Source: Vibrio europaeus
Lineage (GTDB): Bacteria > Pseudomonadota > Gammaproteobacteria > Enterobacterales > Vibrionaceae
DNA length: 64,000 nucleotides
Direction: 5' to 3'
Assembly: GCF_001695575.1 (NCBI RefSeq)
Contig: NZ_LUAX01000007.1
Location: 1,550,001-1,614,000 of the forward strand
Shown here: positions 59,673 to 64,000 of the stretch, piece after piece
Layout: each line of letters starts with the position of its first letter
How positions within the stretch are numbered: the first letter of the stretch is position 1
Made by a program: the position numbers and the translations under genes
The notes under the pieces: model-generated
The model's input: only the letters and a program-made list of their open reading frames with translations
Told to the model about the DNA's origin: nothing
Database searches by the model: none

Positions 59673-61223
59673 ATGCAAATTGGTGTGCCAAAAGAAATAC
59701 TCGCCGGAGAAACGCGAGTGGCTGCATCGCCAAAGTCGGTTGAGCAGTTATTAAAATTGGGCTTCGAGGTTAATATCGAATCTGGAGCGGGTGAATTAGC
59801 GAGTTTTGAAAACTCTGCTTTTGAAGCTGCCGGAGCTAAAATTGTTTCCACAGATGAGGTATGGACGTCAGATCTTATCCTCAAGGTCAATGCGCCGCTT
59901 TCTACAGAAGAAAACGACGAGATTGCTCTATTAAAAGATGGTGCCAGCCTAATCAGTTTTATCTGGCCAGCACAAAACCCAGAGTTAATGGAAAAGCTTT
60001 CAAGTAAAAACATTAACGTAATGGCAATGGACGCTGTGCCGCGTATTTCACGTGCACAAGCTCTAGATGCACTCTCTTCAATGGCAAATATCGCTGGTTA
60101 TCGTGCGGTCGTTGAAGCAGCACATGAATTTGGTCGATTCTTTACCGGTCAAATTACGGCTGCGGGTAAAGTGCCACCAGCTAAGGTACTTGTTGCGGGC
60201 GCAGGTGTTGCTGGTCTAGCCGCAATCGGTGCTGCGGGTAGTTTAGGTGCGATTGTTCGTGCGTTTGATGTTCGTCCAGAAGTAAAAGAGCAAGTCCAAT
60301 CTATGGGCGCAGAGTTTTTAGAAGTCGATTTTAAAGAAGACTCAGGCTCAGGTGACGGCTACGCGAAAGAGATGTCCGACGAATTCAACAAGAAAGCGGC
60401 TGAGCTGTATGCTGATCAAGCTAAAGACGTTGATATCATTGTGACCACGGCGCTTATCCCAGGTCGACCAGCTCCAAAGCTTATTACCAAGGAAATGGTT
60501 GATAGCATGAAAGCGGGTAGTGTTATCGTCGATTTGGCTGCTGCAAATGGTGGTAACTGTGAATATACGGTTGCAGATAAAGTCATCACAACAGCGAACG
60601 GCGTGAAGATCGTTGGTTATACCGACATGGTTGGTCGTTTGCCTACACAATCTTCTCAGCTTTATTCGACCAATATTGTTAACCTTCTCAAGCTGCTTGC
60701 TAAAGAGAAAGACGGCAACATCAACATCGATTTCGAAGATGTGGTGCTACGCGGTGTTACGGTGGTTAAAGAAGGTGAGGTTACTTGGCCAGCGCCTCCA
60801 ATTCAGGTTTCCGCACAACCAGAGCAAAAACCTGCTCAACCAGCTGCAAAACCAGAACCTAAAAAAGAAGAACCCACTTCTCCAGCGAAGAAAGCCGCGG
60901 CTCTAGTTGTGGGCTTAGGCGCATTTGGATGGATTGCTTCAGTGGCGCCAGCTGCGTTCTTATCTCACTTTACGGTATTTGTTCTCGCATGTGTTGTTGG
61001 TTACTACGTTGTTTGGAACGTAACCCACGCACTGCATACTCCGCTGATGTCAGTCACTAATGCTATTTCGGGCATTATCGTCGTTGGTGCGCTGTTGCAA
61101 ATTGGTCAGGGGAATGGCGTTGTGTCGTTCTTGTCCTTTATTGCTGTTTTGATCGCCAGTATCAACATCTTCGGCGGATTCACCGTCACCAAGCGTATGC
61201 TTGAAATGTTCCGTAAAGACTAA
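59673..61223 (+). CDS. pntA: NAD(P) transhydrogenase alpha subunit
   Basis: 516 residues. Domain dI (NAD-binding, about 1-380) starts MQIGVPKEILAGETRVAASP and carries the loop VLVAGAGVAGLAAIGAAGSLGA and the mobile-loop region VGYTDMVGRLPTQSSQLYSTN. A Pro/Lys-rich linker (about 385-410) leads to four membrane helices of dII. With PntB it couples proton entry to hydride transfer from NADH to NADP+. AAGGAAT precedes the ATG, and pntB starts 13 bases after its stop. The 298-base gap upstream holds a terminator and presumably the promoter. Confidence 0.97.
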   Translation: MQIGVPKEILAGETRVAASPKSVEQLLKLGFEVNIESGAGELASFENSAFEAAGAKIVSTDEVWTSDLILKVNAPLSTEENDEIALLKDGASLISFIWPAQNPELMEKLSSKNINVMAMDAVPRISRAQALDALSSMANIAGYRAVVEAAHEFGRFFTGQITAAGKVPPAKVLVAGAGVAGLAAIGAAGSLGAIVRAFDVRPEVKEQVQSMGAEFLEVDFKEDSGSGDGYAKEMSDEFNKKAAELYADQAKDVDIIVTTALIPGRPAPKLITKEMVDSMKAGSVIVDLAAANGGNCEYTVADKVITTANGVKIVGYTDMVGRLPTQSSQLYSTNIVNLLKLLAKEKDGNINIDFEDVVLRGVTVVKEGEVTWPAPPIQVSAQPEQKPAQPAAKPEPKKEEPTSPAKKAAALVVGLGAFGWIASVAPAAFLSHFTVFVLACVVGYYVVWNVTHALHTPLMSVTNAISGIIVVGALLQIGQGNGVVSFLSFIAVLIASINIFGGFTVTKRMLEMFRKD

Positions 61224-61236
61224 GGAGTAACAGGGA

Positions 61237-62613
61237 ATGTCTGCAGGATTAGTACAAGCAGCTTATATTGTTGCTGCATTATTCTTTATATTGAGCTTAG
61301 CAGGGTTGTCTAAGCAAGAGTCTGCAAGATCGGGTAACTACTACGGTATTGCAGGTATGACGATCGCCTTGATCGCGACGATCTTTGGTCCAGAGTCTGA
61401 AGGCTTTGTTTGGATCATCATTGCTATGGTTATTGGTGGTGGTATTGGTATTCACTACGCTAAGAAAGTTGAGATGACAGAAATGCCTGAGTTAGTGGCA
61501 ATTCTGCACAGCTTTGTTGGTATGGCCGCGGTACTGGTTGGCTACAACAGCTACATTGATGCGCCAGAGGCCGCAACGCACGCGGAACACGTAATCCATT
61601 TAGTGGAAGTGTTCTTAGGAGTATTCATTGGTGCAGTGACGTTTACGGGCTCTATTGTCGCCTTTGGTAAATTGCGCGGTATTATTTCATCTTCACCTTT
61701 AAACCTTCCGCACAAACATAAGATGAACCTAGCAGCGATTGTTGTATCGACGCTGCTGATGCTTCATTTTGTTAATGCTGACGGCAGTATGTTCGCGTTG
61801 ATTGTGATGACGTTAATTGCCTTCGCTTTCGGATATCACTTAGTGGCTTCGATTGGTGGTGCGGACATGCCAGTGGTTGTGTCAATGCTTAACTCATACT
61901 CTGGTTGGGCAGCAGCAGCGGCAGGTTTCATGCTAGCAAACGATCTATTGATTGTGACTGGTGCGCTTGTGGGTTCCTCAGGTGCGATCCTTTCTTACAT
62001 CATGTGTAAAGCGATGAACCGTTCGTTTGTCAGTGTTATTGCTGGTGGCTTTGGGCAGGAAATCGTTATTTCATCTGATTCCGAGCAGGGCGAGCACAGA
62101 GAAACGACTGCGGAAGAGGTCGCTGAGCTTCTGAAAAACTCAAAATCTGTTGTGATTACTCCTGGATATGGGATGGCTGTGGCTCAGGCGCAATATCCTG
62201 TTCACGAAATCACTGAAACGCTACGTTCGCAAGGTGTTGAAGTGCGCTTTGGTATTCACCCAGTAGCGGGTCGTCTACCAGGCCATATGAACGTACTGCT
62301 TGCAGAAGCTAAAGTTCCATATGATATCGTGCTTGAAATGGATGAGATCAACGATGACCTTTCTGAAACAGATACGGTACTGGTTATCGGCGCAAATGAT
62401 ACGGTGAACCCAGCGGCACTTGACGATCCAAATAGCCCGATTGCTGGCATGCCAGTGCTTGAGGTGTGGAATGCGAAGAACGTTATCGTGTTTAAACGCT
62501 CGATGAATACAGGTTACGCAGGCGTGCAAAACCCACTGTTCTTCAAAGAAAACACCCAGATGTTATTTGGTGATGCAAAAGAGAGTGTCGAATCTATCTT
62601 CAAAGCATTGTAG
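61237..62613 (+). CDS. pntB: NAD(P) transhydrogenase beta subunit
   Basis: 458 residues. The first ~260 are about nine membrane helices (dII) including the proton-channel segment VAILHSFVGMAAVLVGYNSY. The remainder is the NADP(H)-binding dIII with VVITPGYGMAVAQAQYPV, FGIHPVAGRLPGHMNVLLAEA and VLVIGANDTVNPAA. It partners PntA and ends the operon, with AGGAG upstream and a terminator downstream. Confidence 0.97.
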   Translation: MSAGLVQAAYIVAALFFILSLAGLSKQESARSGNYYGIAGMTIALIATIFGPESEGFVWIIIAMVIGGGIGIHYAKKVEMTEMPELVAILHSFVGMAAVLVGYNSYIDAPEAATHAEHVIHLVEVFLGVFIGAVTFTGSIVAFGKLRGIISSSPLNLPHKHKMNLAAIVVSTLLMLHFVNADGSMFALIVMTLIAFAFGYHLVASIGGADMPVVVSMLNSYSGWAAAAAGFMLANDLLIVTGALVGSSGAILSYIMCKAMNRSFVSVIAGGFGQEIVISSDSEQGEHRETTAEEVAELLKNSKSVVITPGYGMAVAQAQYPVHEITETLRSQGVEVRFGIHPVAGRLPGHMNVLLAEAKVPYDIVLEMDEINDDLSETDTVLVIGANDTVNPAALDDPNSPIAGMPVLEVWNAKNVIVFKRSMNTGYAGVQNPLFFKENTQMLFGDAKESVESIFKAL

Positions 62614-62630
62614 ATTCAGATTACACTATA

Positions 62631-62660
62631 CTGAAGCCAGCATTACGCTGGCTTCTTTCG
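62631..62660 (+). terminator. Terminator of pntAB
   Basis: GAAGCCAGC, loop ATTAC, GCTGGCTTC then TTTCG. Confidence 0.82.
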
Positions 62661-62764
62661 TTTCGTGAGTACCATTTCTGACATTGATATTACATTTCAG
62701 TTTTATATTTTTGCCATAATGTTTTACTCTAAATCATAACTTACTGATTTAATGAATTTTTGCA

Positions 62765-64000
62765 TTGATTAAGACAACAATTAAAGCGATCGCAATAGGT
62801 ATTGCGGTCCTCTCAGGTAGCGCATCTGCAGAGTCTTTACCGGAGCGTATTGACCGATTTGTTGATCTTTTCGATCAGGAACAGGCAACCGTTTCTTACG
62901 ATATCCGCAGTTTACAGTCTGATTACCCAACTAGGCTTCTAACTCCGGAGTCGATGTTGCCACAGACGTCTGCGTATCCACTTAAAGATGTGCAAAGGTT
63001 ATACAAGCTAGCGCAAAACTGTACTGGAAAGCTGCCGCTTAGTCCTTTGATTACTGAGCCACTGGTTTTTACACGTGCTATGTGTAAAGGGAACAAGCTT
63101 AGCGAAAAATGGTTTGCCAGAAGCGCATTAATTCACCCCGGTGGTGGAACCTATGCCAGCAGATATGTTCAAACGTATCCAGAATATATTGAACAACTGC
63201 AGCAATACATGCACATAAAAGAGCGTCCTTTGGCATCCGACTCAACGTTATTGGGTCGACTGCAAAGGATGAACGAAGATACCATGGTCGCGCTCATTTC
63301 TGGCTCTAGCATGTTTATTGAGCGTAACGAACTATGGTTAAGAAAAAGCGATAACTACTTAGTTTATCCAGAACGAATTTGGAAACAAGCTGTCGAAGAC
63401 GCAGGTCTTTCATTTAGCTTAAGGAAGGAGTCAAGCAGCTGTTTTGTACAACGTGGTAACTTATGTTGGGACGTTGAAGACCATTCAGATATTTTGCGAA
63501 TCAGCATGGTCGCGCTGGTCATTGCCAACATATTATTGGTATTAGGCTGGTCTGCGTACCGTTGGAACACTAAGCGCCAAGAGATGAAGAGCCGAATGCT
63601 GATTCTACAAATCTTGACCCATGAACTGAGAACGCCAATTGCCAGTTTGTCTTTAACAGTAGAAGGCTTCAGGCGAGAATTTGAGCATTTACCTGAATCC
63701 GTTTATGACGAATTTCGCCGTTTATGTGAAGACTCAAGACGATTACGTCAGTTAGCAGAAGCGAGTAAGGATTATCTCCAGTCAGATAACAAACCGCTCG
63801 CAACTGACTGGGTTCCCTCTGTAAAAGAGTGGTTGGAGTTTAAAGTAGAGGAAGAGTTTGGCGGCAAAGTTAAGCTCAATGTAAACCAAGATGTCGCGGC
63901 CAAGTTAAATGTCTATTGGCTCGGCACTTGTATAGATAATTTAATCCGCAATGCCAATAAATATGGGGTTGCGCCTGTTGTTCTTGATGTAACAACGGAA
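62765..64000 (+). CDS. vxrA: VxrA/VbrK-type sensor histidine kinase (3' partial)
   Basis: At least 412 residues, open to the window end. The apparent start is TTG at 62765; no in-frame ATG precedes it (a stop lies at 62753), and there is no strong ribosome site. Signal peptide to about residue 23 (SGSASAESLPERI), a periplasmic sensor of DUF3404 type to about 250 (SYDIRSLQSDYPTRLLTPES, HPGGGTYASRY), a TM segment at about 248-270, then the H-box LTHELRTPIA (His286) and the N-box DNLIRNANKYG. It matches the vibrio kinase known as VxrA or VbrK, reported to control cell-wall stress, T6SS and beta-lactam response; the vxrBCDE genes would lie beyond the window. Confidence 0.85.
   Translation, partial: MIKTTIKAIAIGIAVLSGSASAESLPERIDRFVDLFDQEQATVSYDIRSLQSDYPTRLLTPESMLPQTSAYPLKDVQRLYKLAQNCTGKLPLSPLITEPLVFTRAMCKGNKLSEKWFARSALIHPGGGTYASRYVQTYPEYIEQLQQYMHIKERPLASDSTLLGRLQRMNEDTMVALISGSSMFIERNELWLRKSDNYLVYPERIWKQAVEDAGLSFSLRKESSSCFVQRGNLCWDVEDHSDILRISMVALVIANILLVLGWSAYRWNTKRQEMKSRMLILQILTHELRTPIASLSLTVEGFRREFEHLPESVYDEFRRLCEDSRRLRQLAEASKDYLQSDNKPLATDWVPSVKEWLEFKVEEEFGGKVKLNVNQDVAAKLNVYWLGTCIDNLIRNANKYGVAPVVLDVTTE

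Noticed and set aside
1..64000. tRNA, rRNA, transposase, integrase, toxin-antitoxin or phage-defence genes
   Set aside because: Looked for on both strands by product and motif and none could be supported.

Overview
The window reads as a contiguous piece of a Vibrio chromosome. The evidence is the very close resemblance of many products to enterobacterial and vibrio housekeeping proteins (FolE, MoeA/B, Gsk, YqhD, TyrP, Cra/FruR, PntAB), moderate base composition, several chemoreceptors and diguanylate cyclases, a large secreted chitinase, a Tad-locus end, and a partial VxrA/VbrK-type sensor kinase directly after pntAB. The mix (fruBKA-cra, pntAB-vxrA, modABC, torTS, sseA, tyrP) suggests the second chromosome; that is inference from known vibrio gene order, and the species cannot be fixed from sequence alone. 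Coding density is high and there is no sign of a prophage, transposase, integron, CRISPR array, tRNA or rRNA.

Layout. 1-1.2 kb: end of a Tad pilus locus (TadG-like VWA protein, OmpA-like protein). 1.3-7.4 kb: sseA, a chemoreceptor, a small membrane protein and moeB-moeA on the minus strand, divergent from folE. 7.5-7.7 kb: a long imperfect palindrome resembling a MITE. 7.7-16.1 kb: helicases dbpA and an RhlE-like one, a MipA/OmpV porin-like protein, a cupin, exported MsrAB, tyrP, an unannotated 39-residue acidic protein, acpH and an acetyltransferase. 16.3-23.7 kb: a periplasmic binding protein, a fatty-acid desaturase with a possible FabR site, an acetyltransferase and an RND efflux pair. 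23.8-30.7 kb: a second chemoreceptor, yqaB, gsk, creA, an orphan gene, yieH, a zinc-ribbon protein and mgsA. 30.7-35.9 kb: torT and torS (no torR in the window), an acetyltransferase and a YhhN protein. 35.9-43 kb: yqhD with a divergent AraC regulator, a multidomain chitinase and glgC. 43-45 kb: a membrane PAS-GGDEF protein. 45.2-50.4 kb: fruBKA with divergent cra and three visible Cra operators. 50.4-55.6 kb: a small outer-membrane protein, a BOF protein and cobQ-modABC. 55.7-59.4 kb: an acidic DUF3069-like protein, two GGDEF proteins, a ComFB-like protein and a HlyU-domain protein. 59.7-64 kb: pntAB and the start of a VxrA-type kinase that runs off the end.

Themes. Molybdenum metabolism is represented three times: uptake (modABC), cofactor synthesis (moeA, moeB), and sensing of TMAO, whose reductase is a molybdoenzyme (torTS). 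Sugar handling is represented by fructose PTS with Cra, chitin degradation, glycogen priming (glgC) and the methylglyoxal/aldehyde pair mgsA and yqhD. Second-messenger signalling is represented by three GGDEF proteins with different inhibitory-site status and a ComFB-like protein from a family reported to bind cyclic dinucleotides.

I did not find a clearly new system such as a defence island. The items most worth a second look are the palindromic element at 7.5 kb, the GGDEF/ComFB/HlyU-domain cluster at 56-59 kb, the 39-residue acidic small protein at 13.4 kb, and several unassigned operator-like inverted or direct repeats.
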